Positions 52,877 to 60,721 of a DNA stretch of 64,000 nucleotides are shown in pieces (the first letter of the stretch is position 1; each line of letters starts with the position of its first letter). The DNA comes from UTCHB3 sp964625575. GTDB taxonomy: Bacteria; Bacteroidota; Ignavibacteria; Ignavibacteriales; Ignavibacteriaceae. The stretch spans positions 1 through 64,000 of the forward strand of contig CAZVBQ010000004.1 of the NCBI GenBank assembly GCA_964625575.1, in the 5' to 3' direction. Under the pieces are notes generated by a model. The model saw only the letters and a program-made list of their open reading frames with translations, did no database searches and was not told the DNA's origin. The position numbers and the translations under genes were made by a program.

Positions 52877-54052
52877 CTACGGCCTGTTATTCAGTCCCCT
52901 CTCGAGCTTTGGATCGCCGACAGGTACTACATTATGCTTTTTAAAGTTGAAATAGAAGACAATTACAAGCCCGCCGATGGCAGCCAGAGGGAAACCGAAC
53001 TCTGTGAGCACGTAAACCAGACCGCTCTTTTCGCCGTGATACTGTGGCATTATCAGCCAGTAAAGGTCGATTATGTGCGCGACGAGTATCCATACGGCGG
53101 CGAATTTCAATCTAACCGGGTCTTTCTTCGCGGGCGCCGGCAGCAGAAGCGTGTAAGGCACGAGGAAGTGAACAACCATCAGGGTGAGTGAAATTGCTGC
53201 CCACCAGCCTTCCCATCTTCTTACAAACCAGAAGGTTTCTTCAGGAAGGTTCGCGTACCAGATCAGCATGAACTGCGAGAAAGCAATGTAAGCCCAGAAG
53301 TTGATGAATCCGAAGAGGAGACCTCCAAGACTCGCGAGCGAATCGTTGTGCATTCTCGGGTGCATGTAGCCGTTTTCCTTCAGGAGGATCACCGCGAGTG
53401 TTGTCGCGGCAAGTCCGGCAAGAAGTGTTCCGGCGAAAACATAAACACCGTAAATGGTTGAGAACCAGTGTGGTTCAAGACTCATCATCCAGTCGATACC
53501 CGCGAAAGTAAGGGTGATCGCGAAAAGAGGGATGAAGATCGCCGAAGCGACCACGTTCTTCTTTGTAAGTTTCTGATCCTTTGTTTCATCCTGTTTTCTG
53601 GAGTTTCTTACCACAAAGAAGTAGTAGATCGACCATATGGCGAAAGTCACAAGAACCCTGATAATGAAGAACGGAATGTTCAGATAGGGTTCTTTCCCCT
53701 TCAAAAGCGCGTCACTTTCAACTGCTTCCGTGTGGGTCCAGTGATAAAGGTCGTGCATAAAGAAGAAAAGTGGCACAGCGATCAGAAAGAAAAGCGGTAC
53801 CGCTGAACCGAAGAACTCGGGTATCCTGCGCATCGGGGTGCTCCAGTCGGCATTTGCCACATATTCAAGGGCGATGATGAAGAGTGAACCCACGCCGATG
53901 GTGAGGATGAAGAAAAATCCGAGTAGATAAGAGAACTTGGCACGAAGCGGGTCAAGTATGAACCCGAGGGCGCCAACTATCAAACCAATAGCCAGTAAAG
54001 CCAATCCTATATTGAGAACCTTACCCGGCAGATCTTTTTTCACATATTGCAT
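52877..54052 (-). CDS. actF: Alternative Complex III subunit ActF
   Basis: The ATG at 54052 (MQYVKKDLPGKVLN) lies after the stop of the upstream gene and is preferred over the frame from 54142. The ~390-residue product has about ten membrane helices. It belongs to the quinol:cytochrome c oxidoreductase 'quinone-binding subunit 2' group, with FAGIDWMMSLEPHWFSTIYG and LLFGFINFWAYIAFSQFMLI as characteristic parts. ActF resembles ActC but in the known structures lacks the complete quinone/proton site. Confidence 0.93.
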   Translation of the reverse strand: MQYVKKDLPGKVLNIGLALLAIGLIVGALGFILDPLRAKFSYLLGFFFILTIGVGSLFIIALEYVANADWSTPMRRIPEFFGSAVPLFFLIAVPLFFFMHDLYHWTHTEAVESDALLKGKEPYLNIPFFIIRVLVTFAIWSIYYFFVVRNSRKQDETKDQKLTKKNVVASAIFIPLFAITLTFAGIDWMMSLEPHWFSTIYGVYVFAGTLLAGLAATTLAVILLKENGYMHPRMHNDSLASLGGLLFGFINFWAYIAFSQFMLIWYANLPEETFWFVRRWEGWWAAISLTLMVVHFLVPYTLLLPAPAKKDPVRLKFAAVWILVAHIIDLYWLIMPQYHGEKSGLVYVLTEFGFPLAAIGGLVIVFYFNFKKHNVVPVGDPKLERGLNNRP

Positions 54053-54056
54053 GTTA

Positions 54057-55223
54057 TCAGTTGCCACTTGCAGTATTCTCCTTTCTGTACTGCTGAATAT
54101 CAGCTTCAGATGCGTTCTTGGCTTTCTGCAAAGCTCTAACATAATTTACAATCGCCCAGCGCTCTTTAACAGTAAGCTGGTGAGCGTAAGATGGCATCAC
54201 GTTCTGTCCGACGGTTATAACGTGGTAGATGTTGCCGTCTTTCCACTGCTGAAGCTTCTGAGTGTGGAGGCTCGGTGGAACCGGGAACTGTCCGTTCAGG
54301 CGCGCGTCGCCATCTCCGTAATTGCCGTGGCAAGGCGAACAGAAAGTGAGGAATTTCTTCTTTCCGAGTTTGAGCACTTCATCAGTGGCAAACAACGGGT
54401 TAGGAAGTGGTTCCGCGGGTTGAGCCGTTGAATCTTTGAACTCGTAGGGCATGTGACCGCGGGCTACGGTTCCCTGTACCGGTTCGCGCATCATTTTACC
54501 ATCAGCGAAGAAATCACTTTTTGCCTGAGGCATTCCACGGAACTGATACTCCATCCAGTTGAAAGGATTGGTGTATGCCAGTTTGTTCAAAGCGAAATAG
54601 GTGCCTCCCGCGACGAGAACCGCCACTGTTGCCAACAGACCGATAAATTTCGGATTGAAGGCATCATACAGCGTTTTCTCTATCTCGTATATCTCGTCGA
54701 TGTGCTTTCCGCCGAGGGATTTGAAGAGCGCCTTCACTTCCGCGGCGTCGAACTTCTTGTCTTTTGCTCCGATGAAAACACCGTATTTGTCGCGGGAGAC
54801 AGCTTCCATGTAAGACGTGTCGTGCAACGGGTGTTTGTTGTCAGGGAAGCGGAAGAATACTGAGATCATGCCGATAACCGTGGCGAGCGTGGCAAGAAGA
54901 ACCGTGAGCTCGAATGTTACAGGAATGAAAGCCGGCAACGAGAAGAAAGGCTTTCCACCGATGTTCATCGGGTAGTCAACCACCATCGTCCAGTACTGAA
55001 GGAGAAGCGCGAGACCGGTTCCCGAAAGTCCGAACACAAGTGTTATGTATCCGAGCTTCGAGGGTTTCAGTTTCATCGCGTCATCCATTCCGTGTACGGG
55101 ATATGGAGTGTGGACGTCAAATTCTTTATAGCCCGCACCCGATACCTTTTCGGCAGCGTGAATGATCTGATCCGGGGTATCGAAAAGGGCTACAATTCCG
55201 TGTAATTTATTGTTGCGTTCCAT
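54057..55223 (-). CDS. actDE: fused Alternative Complex III subunits ActD and ActE
   Basis: The 388-residue product joins two subunits that are separate in the Rhodothermus marinus complex. Residues ~1-175 are ActD (DUF3341): HGIVALFDTPDQIIHAAEKV, two helices, and DTSYMEAVSRDKYGVFI. After a third helix (~195-212), residues ~225-370 are ActE, a cytochrome c with one heme at CSPCH (~residue 296) and a Met in VMPSYAHQLT. The gene shares one base with the actC stop. Joining fixes the heme next to the membrane subunits. Confidence 0.9.
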   Translation of the reverse strand: MERNNKLHGIVALFDTPDQIIHAAEKVSGAGYKEFDVHTPYPVHGMDDAMKLKPSKLGYITLVFGLSGTGLALLLQYWTMVVDYPMNIGGKPFFSLPAFIPVTFELTVLLATLATVIGMISVFFRFPDNKHPLHDTSYMEAVSRDKYGVFIGAKDKKFDAAEVKALFKSLGGKHIDEIYEIEKTLYDAFNPKFIGLLATVAVLVAGGTYFALNKLAYTNPFNWMEYQFRGMPQAKSDFFADGKMMREPVQGTVARGHMPYEFKDSTAQPAEPLPNPLFATDEVLKLGKKKFLTFCSPCHGNYGDGDARLNGQFPVPPSLHTQKLQQWKDGNIYHVITVGQNVMPSYAHQLTVKERWAIVNYVRALQKAKNASEADIQQYRKENTASGN

Positions 55224-56593
55224 TAGTGGTCACCCCCGTGATGTGTTGGCTGAGCACCGTCTGCAACGGCTTTAATTTCAGAGATTGCCACGACAGGCAG
55301 CGCCTTAACGAAAAGGAGCACCAGCGTGAAGAAGAGCCCGAAGCTTCCGAGGAGAAGCCCGAAATCGTAAATTGTGGGGACGTAGTAACCCCAGCTCGAG
55401 GGGAGGAAGTCCCTGTGAAGCGAGGTAACCGTGATAACGAAACGCTCGAACCACATGCCCACGTTAACAAAAATAACCACAACCATCATTACCGGGATCG
55501 ACCTTCTGATCTTTTTGAACCAGAAAAGCTGCGGGAAAATAACGTTGCAGCTTACCATGATCCAGTATGCCCAGGCGTAAGGACCGAATGCCCTGTTGAT
55601 AAAGACGAACTGCTCAAACTGAACACCGCTGTACCAGGCGATGAAAAACTCCATCGCGTAAGCGTATCCCACCATCATACCGGTGGCGAGGATAACCTTG
55701 TTCATCTTTTCAAGGTGGTCGATCGTTATGATATTCTCGAGATCAAATATCTTCCGCACGAAGACGAGCACGGTAACAACCATCGCGAATCCGGAGAATA
55801 TCGCGCCCGCTACGAAGTAGGGGGGGAAGATTGTTGTGTGCCATCCCGGCATGATCGAGACCGCGAAGTCGAACGATACGATGGTGTGAACCGAGAGTAC
55901 GAGTGGAGTCGCGAAACCGGCAAGGATCACGTATGATTTTTCATAGTGTTGCCAGTTTCTGTGTGAATGTCTCCATCCCAAACTGAAAAGGGAGTAGATG
56001 AATTTCTTCACTTTCCCCGTGGTCCTGTCGCGCATTACCGCGAAATCGGGTATAAGACCGATGTACCAGAAAACGAGTGACACAGTGAAGTAAGTTGAAA
56101 CCGCGAATACGTCCCAAAGGAGTGGTGAAGTGAAGTTCACCCAGAGGGAGTGCTGGTTCGGATAAGGAAGCAGGTATCCATCCATCCAGGGGCGACCGGT
56201 ATGCACGGCCGGGAAGATACCCGCGCACATAACGGCGAAGATCGTCATGGCTTCCGCGAACCTCGCGATCGCCGTACGCCACTTCTGCCTCAGAAGGAAA
56301 AGGATAGCCGAAATGAGTGTTCCGGCGTGACCGATACCAACCCAGAAAACGAAGTTGACGATATCAAACGCCCAACCGACAGGCTGGTTGTTACCCCAAA
56401 GGCCGATACCGTAGTAAAAGGTTAATCCAAGGGAGGTGGCGCCAATCATCAGAAGCGTGAGGGTAACCGCAAGAGCCATATAGTACTTCTTGGACGGCTT
56501 CTCCGACATCGGTTTGGCGATCAGGTCCTCTATCTCACCGAGAGAGAGCCTTCCCTGGATCAACGGAAGTTCTTTGCTGTAATCTATATTCAC
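55223..56593 (-). CDS. actC: Alternative Complex III subunit ActC (NrfD/PsrC type)
   Basis: The 456-residue product has ten membrane helices of the NrfD family and, in known ACIII, holds the quinol-oxidation site. Recognisable blocks are WVGIGHAGTLISAILFLLRQ, MTIFAVMCAGIFPAVHTGRP and YALEF-like VGYAYAMEFFIAWYSG. It overlaps actB by 4 bases. The operon order A-B-C-DE-F is the usual one for ACIII. Confidence 0.95.
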   Translation of the reverse strand: MNIDYSKELPLIQGRLSLGEIEDLIAKPMSEKPSKKYYMALAVTLTLLMIGATSLGLTFYYGIGLWGNNQPVGWAFDIVNFVFWVGIGHAGTLISAILFLLRQKWRTAIARFAEAMTIFAVMCAGIFPAVHTGRPWMDGYLLPYPNQHSLWVNFTSPLLWDVFAVSTYFTVSLVFWYIGLIPDFAVMRDRTTGKVKKFIYSLFSLGWRHSHRNWQHYEKSYVILAGFATPLVLSVHTIVSFDFAVSIMPGWHTTIFPPYFVAGAIFSGFAMVVTVLVFVRKIFDLENIITIDHLEKMNKVILATGMMVGYAYAMEFFIAWYSGVQFEQFVFINRAFGPYAWAYWIMVSCNVIFPQLFWFKKIRRSIPVMMVVVIFVNVGMWFERFVITVTSLHRDFLPSSWGYYVPTIYDFGLLLGSFGLFFTLVLLFVKALPVVAISEIKAVADGAQPTHHGGDH

Positions 56594-59500
56594 TTAGCTT
56601 CCTCCGTCTTAGTGTTCCACAATCTTGCAACGTACTTGACGTTCGCTTTAACATTAAGTTCTTCAAGCACGGTGTATGCAAGATCATGTTCATGAAACTT
56701 CAAGAAATCTGTATCTTTTTCAATGAGATCACCGAAAGAGATCGCTTCGGCAGGACATGCTTCCTGGCAGGCGGTTTTTACATCGCTACCCTTCAACGGT
56801 CTGCCTTCAACACGCGCCTTGCTTCTCGCGTCTTCTATCCTGTGGACACAGAATGTACACTTCTCCATAACGCCACGGGTACGAACCGTGACTTCAGGAT
56901 TGTGAGCGAGGTTAACAGGCTGCTCGTGGTAGTAACCGTTCGCGAAGTGATCCCTGAAATCGAAGAAGTTGAATCTTCTTACTTTGTAAGGGCAGTTGTT
57001 CGAGCAGTATCGTGTACCAACGCAACGGTTGTAAACCATCTGGTTGAGTCCGTCGATACTGTGAGTGGTCGCTACAACAGGGCAAACGTTTTCACACGGA
57101 GCGTGATCGCAGTGCTGGCAGAGCATCGGCTGGTAAGAGGCAACCGGCTCCTCGGGGGTTCCGGCGTAGTATCTGTCGATCCTCATCCACTGCATTTCGC
57201 GACCGGTGAGCACCTGATCCTTGCCAACAACAGGGATGTTGTTCTCGATCGAGCAGGCAACCGAGCAGTTTCCGCAGCCTGTGCACTTGTTCAGATCGAT
57301 GGTCATTCCCCATTTTACTTCTGGATAGTCGTGTCTCTCGTATAACGAAATAAGTTCGTGTTTGCCGTGCTTCAGCACTTTCGGATTTTTTTCATATTCA
57401 GTAACTGTTGCTTCCTGAATGATGTGGCGCTTCAGGTGAGCGTCCTTCACATCTTTCACCAGGGTTTCATCGTATGTGTGATGATCTTGGGTGGAAGCAA
57501 GTTTGTAGTGTCCAGCAGCGGCAACAACGGAAGCAGTGGTGAACACCCTCTCGTTCAGCGCTTTCTGGAATACCGATACATCTTTTCCAACTTCAAGGGC
57601 GACAACCGGACATTTGGTTCGGCCGTATCCGAGCTCAACCACTACTGTATCATCGGCAAGACCGGGCTGAACAAGAACCGGAAGTGTAACTTTTTTACCG
57701 TTAACGGTTACGTCAACCATACTGTTGGTTTTAACACCGAGGTCTTTCGAGGTCTTCTCAGAAATGGCAGCGTAATTGTCCCATGTAATCTTTGAAACGG
57801 GATGCGGGAGCTCCTGAAGCCAGCCGTTGTTGGCATGTTTTCCATCGCCAAGAGCATAGCTCTGAGCGAGAATCACAGCCATTTTTCCTCCAGCAAGCGG
57901 GTTCTTTGCCGGCACATCTTCTGCTGACCATTTCGGAGAATCAACTTTTCCGCCATTGGAAAGTCTGACACCGTCATGAAGGCTTCCTGACCAGAATTTA
58001 TCGAAGTTCGCGCCTTCGTAATCGTCTTTCCAGGCGGCTTTCAGGTAGTTCAGGTAAGCAGTTTCGTTGTAACCGTCACTCTTTCCTGACAACCACTGAA
58101 GAAGGATCGCTTCCTTCTGACGGGTGTTGTAAAGCGGCGCAATAACGGGCTGCATCGTGCTTGTGACGTTGCTTCTTACCTCGGCATCTCCCCAGCTCTC
58201 AAAATTGTGGTTCAAAGGAAGCACATAATTTGAGTTAAAGGTGGTTTCGTCAGGAAGTGTGGCGAGTGAAACCACGAGTGGCACACTCTTCATGGCATCT
58301 TCAAATCCAAGCTCTTTTGGAAGATGATAAACAGGATTCGCGTCGAGGTTGACAAGCAACTTGACTTTGCCCGACTTCATTTTCTTTATGAGGTCTGCAA
58401 TTTCAGTTGAGGTTGAGTAGTCATGCAGTGCCACGTTAGCCGAAGTGGTGCTGTAAAGTGCCGAACCACCGGTCACTTCGTTCAGCAGGTTAACGAGAAC
58501 ATGTACATCTTCGGGTACGCTTTCGCCCGCGTAAACTATCGACTTGCCACCGTTCGAAACAAGGTCACCCACCAATGAATTGAGGGCTTTTTTACCTTTG
58601 TCAGCGAGACCGGCTTTTTTAGCGAAGGCCTCAGCAGTGAACTGACCGAGCGTTCCGGCGAGGGATCCGGGAACCAGCCCCTTCCCTTTTCCGCGCTTGG
58701 TAACTTCGTTAAGAAGGGTAAGTACCAGATCGTAATAATGTTCAGGTTTAATTCTGAGTCTGTAATCAGCGTTCGCGCCTGTCGAGGTGAAGTTTGCTTC
58801 GGCAGCATAAAGTCTGTTGAACTTCTTTGTGTTCTGCACGTCACGGCGTGATCTGATCATTCTCTGTTGCTCAAGGCTGTTTCCGTCGGTGCCGAAAAGG
58901 CTAGCCTCGATCGCGAGAATTACATCGGCTTCATCCCATTTGATAACAGCGGGATTCGATTTTTCGCCGTAGCACTTCTTCCATGCTGAGATCCTGTTCT
59001 CATCAGAGAAAAGGTCATAATAATAATAACTGATGCCGTCGTACTTCTCCTGAAGTTCCTTCATCAGTTTCATTGCTGTCGGTGAAGTAATTTTGTTGGA
59101 AATAAAGGCGGCTTCGCCACTCGCGAGGGCGGCAATAACTTTTTTGTCTACTTCCTGCCAGCTTACGGGATCGTAAGTACCCTGACGCGACGACTGAGGC
59201 TCGGTGAACCTCTGTGGATCGTAAAGATCCATGATCGATGCCTGACCTTTAGCGCAGATCTTTCCGGCATTCACCGGATGATCGGGGTTACCGTCAACTT
59301 TTATCGGACGGCCTTCCCTCGTCTTGATGAGGATACCACAAGCCTGAGCGCAACCGGTACAGGTCGATGCATAATAGTTTGCTTCACCAATGGTGATCTC
59401 TTCAGGCTTTTTGTTGTAAGGCATTAACTCGCCCTTGTCACGGTAGTCGGAGCAACCGGCGGCGGTAAACGCGGCAGAAGCGCTCAGAAGCGCGAGGAAT

Positions 59501-59673
59501 TTCCTTCTTGAAATTCCGCTTAGGCTTTTTTCAGGATCAAATTCATCTTTAACCCCGGGCATGAACTCGTTGTAGTGACTCGCGTCAAGCTTGCCACCGG
59601 TTTCGTATTCTTCAACACTTCGCCACAAAGAGTCTTTCATCATCTCGTTCTGATCTTTGTTAAGCTCGCTCAT
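56590..59673 (-). CDS. actB: Alternative Complex III iron-sulfur subunit ActB
   Basis: The 1027-residue product joins a molybdopterin-oxidoreductase-like half (without a Mo role in known ACIII) to a four-cluster ferredoxin-like half. The C-terminal cluster motifs are CTGCGNCSVAC, CQHCDHAPCENVC, CVGTRYCSNNC and CTFCVHRI with CQEAC. Near the N-terminus is SRRKFLALLSASAAFTAAGC, a twin-arginine signal ending in a lipobox-like Cys, soon followed by CTGCAQAC and ICAKG, a CxxCxxxC...C set as in true molybdopterin enzymes. It carries electrons from ActC towards the hemes. Confidence 0.95.
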   Translation of the reverse strand: MSELNKDQNEMMKDSLWRSVEEYETGGKLDASHYNEFMPGVKDEFDPEKSLSGISRRKFLALLSASAAFTAAGCSDYRDKGELMPYNKKPEEITIGEANYYASTCTGCAQACGILIKTREGRPIKVDGNPDHPVNAGKICAKGQASIMDLYDPQRFTEPQSSRQGTYDPVSWQEVDKKVIAALASGEAAFISNKITSPTAMKLMKELQEKYDGISYYYYDLFSDENRISAWKKCYGEKSNPAVIKWDEADVILAIEASLFGTDGNSLEQQRMIRSRRDVQNTKKFNRLYAAEANFTSTGANADYRLRIKPEHYYDLVLTLLNEVTKRGKGKGLVPGSLAGTLGQFTAEAFAKKAGLADKGKKALNSLVGDLVSNGGKSIVYAGESVPEDVHVLVNLLNEVTGGSALYSTTSANVALHDYSTSTEIADLIKKMKSGKVKLLVNLDANPVYHLPKELGFEDAMKSVPLVVSLATLPDETTFNSNYVLPLNHNFESWGDAEVRSNVTSTMQPVIAPLYNTRQKEAILLQWLSGKSDGYNETAYLNYLKAAWKDDYEGANFDKFWSGSLHDGVRLSNGGKVDSPKWSAEDVPAKNPLAGGKMAVILAQSYALGDGKHANNGWLQELPHPVSKITWDNYAAISEKTSKDLGVKTNSMVDVTVNGKKVTLPVLVQPGLADDTVVVELGYGRTKCPVVALEVGKDVSVFQKALNERVFTTASVVAAAGHYKLASTQDHHTYDETLVKDVKDAHLKRHIIQEATVTEYEKNPKVLKHGKHELISLYERHDYPEVKWGMTIDLNKCTGCGNCSVACSIENNIPVVGKDQVLTGREMQWMRIDRYYAGTPEEPVASYQPMLCQHCDHAPCENVCPVVATTHSIDGLNQMVYNRCVGTRYCSNNCPYKVRRFNFFDFRDHFANGYYHEQPVNLAHNPEVTVRTRGVMEKCTFCVHRIEDARSKARVEGRPLKGSDVKTACQEACPAEAISFGDLIEKDTDFLKFHEHDLAYTVLEELNVKANVKYVARLWNTKTEEAK

Positions 59674-59869
59674 TCACACCACCTGTGGAGTTTCTTTTGA
59701 TCGAATATGGATTCTCTTTCACGGTGATCTTCTTTTCCTCGTTTTTCGGTTTATTGAAGCCGAAGAGAGAGAAGACGCCACGGAACGCGACGAAACCGGC
59801 ACCCATCAAGGCGAGTGATCCAAGGAATTTCTTTCTGTCCATCTTTACAGTTTCTTTATTCTCTGACAT
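59660..59869 (-). CDS. small single-helix protein between actA and actB
   Basis: The frame is open from 59929, but an ATG at 59869 (MSENKETVKMDRKKFLGSLA) avoids the end of actA and has GGAG upstream, giving 69 residues. One hydrophobic helix (SLALMGAGFVAFRGVFSLFG) follows a basic DRKKF, rather like a Tat/anchor start. It has no Cys or His. It ends 14 bases inside the start of actB. It may be an accessory ACIII subunit; I do not recognise a named family. Confidence 0.65.
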   Translation of the reverse strand: MSENKETVKMDRKKFLGSLALMGAGFVAFRGVFSLFGFNKPKNEEKKITVKENPYSIKRNSTGGVNERA

Positions 59870-59885
59870 ATAAATATCCAATCTC

Positions 59886-60452
59886 CTATCTGTGGCAAGC
59901 CCAGCAATACTCGGGCCCCTTTTTAACATTTTTCAGATACGGAAGTTTTTTTTCCGGATTCCTGTGACAGTCGAGACAGGCACCCATGTTGAAGGGGTTA
60001 ACCTGTGAAACCTTCTCCATGTTTGCTACATCCCCGTGGCATGAGGCGCACTCGATACCGGCGGAAATGTGAACACTGTGGTTAAAATAGGCATACTCGG
60101 CTGTACGGTGAATCCTCTTCCAGGGTATGGATTTGCCGCTTTTGTAGTATTCGGTCAATTTGATGATCTCCGGTCTGTCAGTCCTTGCCTGTGTATGACA
60201 GTTCATGCAAACCGCGGCCGGGGGAATACTTGCAAATCTTGTTTTCTCAACACCGGTATGGCAGTACTGGCAGTCGATCTTCATCGTTCCTGCATGCAGT
60301 TTGTGAGAAAAATTGATCGGCTGGTCAGGGGCGTACCCTACACCATCCCTCTCGGCTCGTGAGACATAAAATGTAACGGCAAAAGACGTAAGGGCCACGA
60401 ATATCACTATCGGTAACCGTATCCGTAATAGATAGTCGATAAAACTGCTCAT
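59886..60452 (-). CDS. actA: Alternative Complex III pentaheme cytochrome ActA
   Basis: The 188-residue product has an N-terminal anchor (LPIVIFVALTSFAVTFYVS) and five heme c sites: CQYCH, CMNCH, CASCH, CLDCH and CWACH. This number and the first place in the operon match ActA of Rhodothermus. It stands at the periplasmic face and takes electrons from ActB for transfer to ActE or soluble cytochromes. The operon promoter should lie in the 269 bases upstream. Confidence 0.95.
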   Translation of the reverse strand: MSSFIDYLLRIRLPIVIFVALTSFAVTFYVSRAERDGVGYAPDQPINFSHKLHAGTMKIDCQYCHTGVEKTRFASIPPAAVCMNCHTQARTDRPEIIKLTEYYKSGKSIPWKRIHRTAEYAYFNHSVHISAGIECASCHGDVANMEKVSQVNPFNMGACLDCHRNPEKKLPYLKNVKKGPEYCWACHR

Positions 60453-60721
60453 CGCTTACCTTCGCTTAAATTACTGAAAAAATTACAATACAAGTTCATT
60501 TCAGGGGGGAATTCCGGGGAAAACGTACCTCTACAGGGACTTTTGGGTGAGGAACATAAAATAAGGGAGACTCTGTAATTGTGTATCAAGTTATCAGACA
60601 GTACGCAAATTACTGAAAAAAATTGGTTTTTGATGAAAATTCGGTTGCGGATTTTACTTAAAGTAACTTCCAAACTTATGAAAAATTACTTAAATAATCG
60701 AAAAATAAAATGGAAAAGGAA
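60453..60721 (-). promoter_or_regulatory. A/T-rich leader of the act-cox operon with a direct repeat
   Basis: No gene is present. AAATTACTGAAAAAA-type sequence occurs twice in the same orientation, at 60468-60482 and 60607-60623, about 139 bases apart; the first copy is only 16-30 bases from the actA start. It might be a binding site for a regulator of the respiratory operon. Distinct -35/-10 elements are not clear. Confidence 0.4.
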
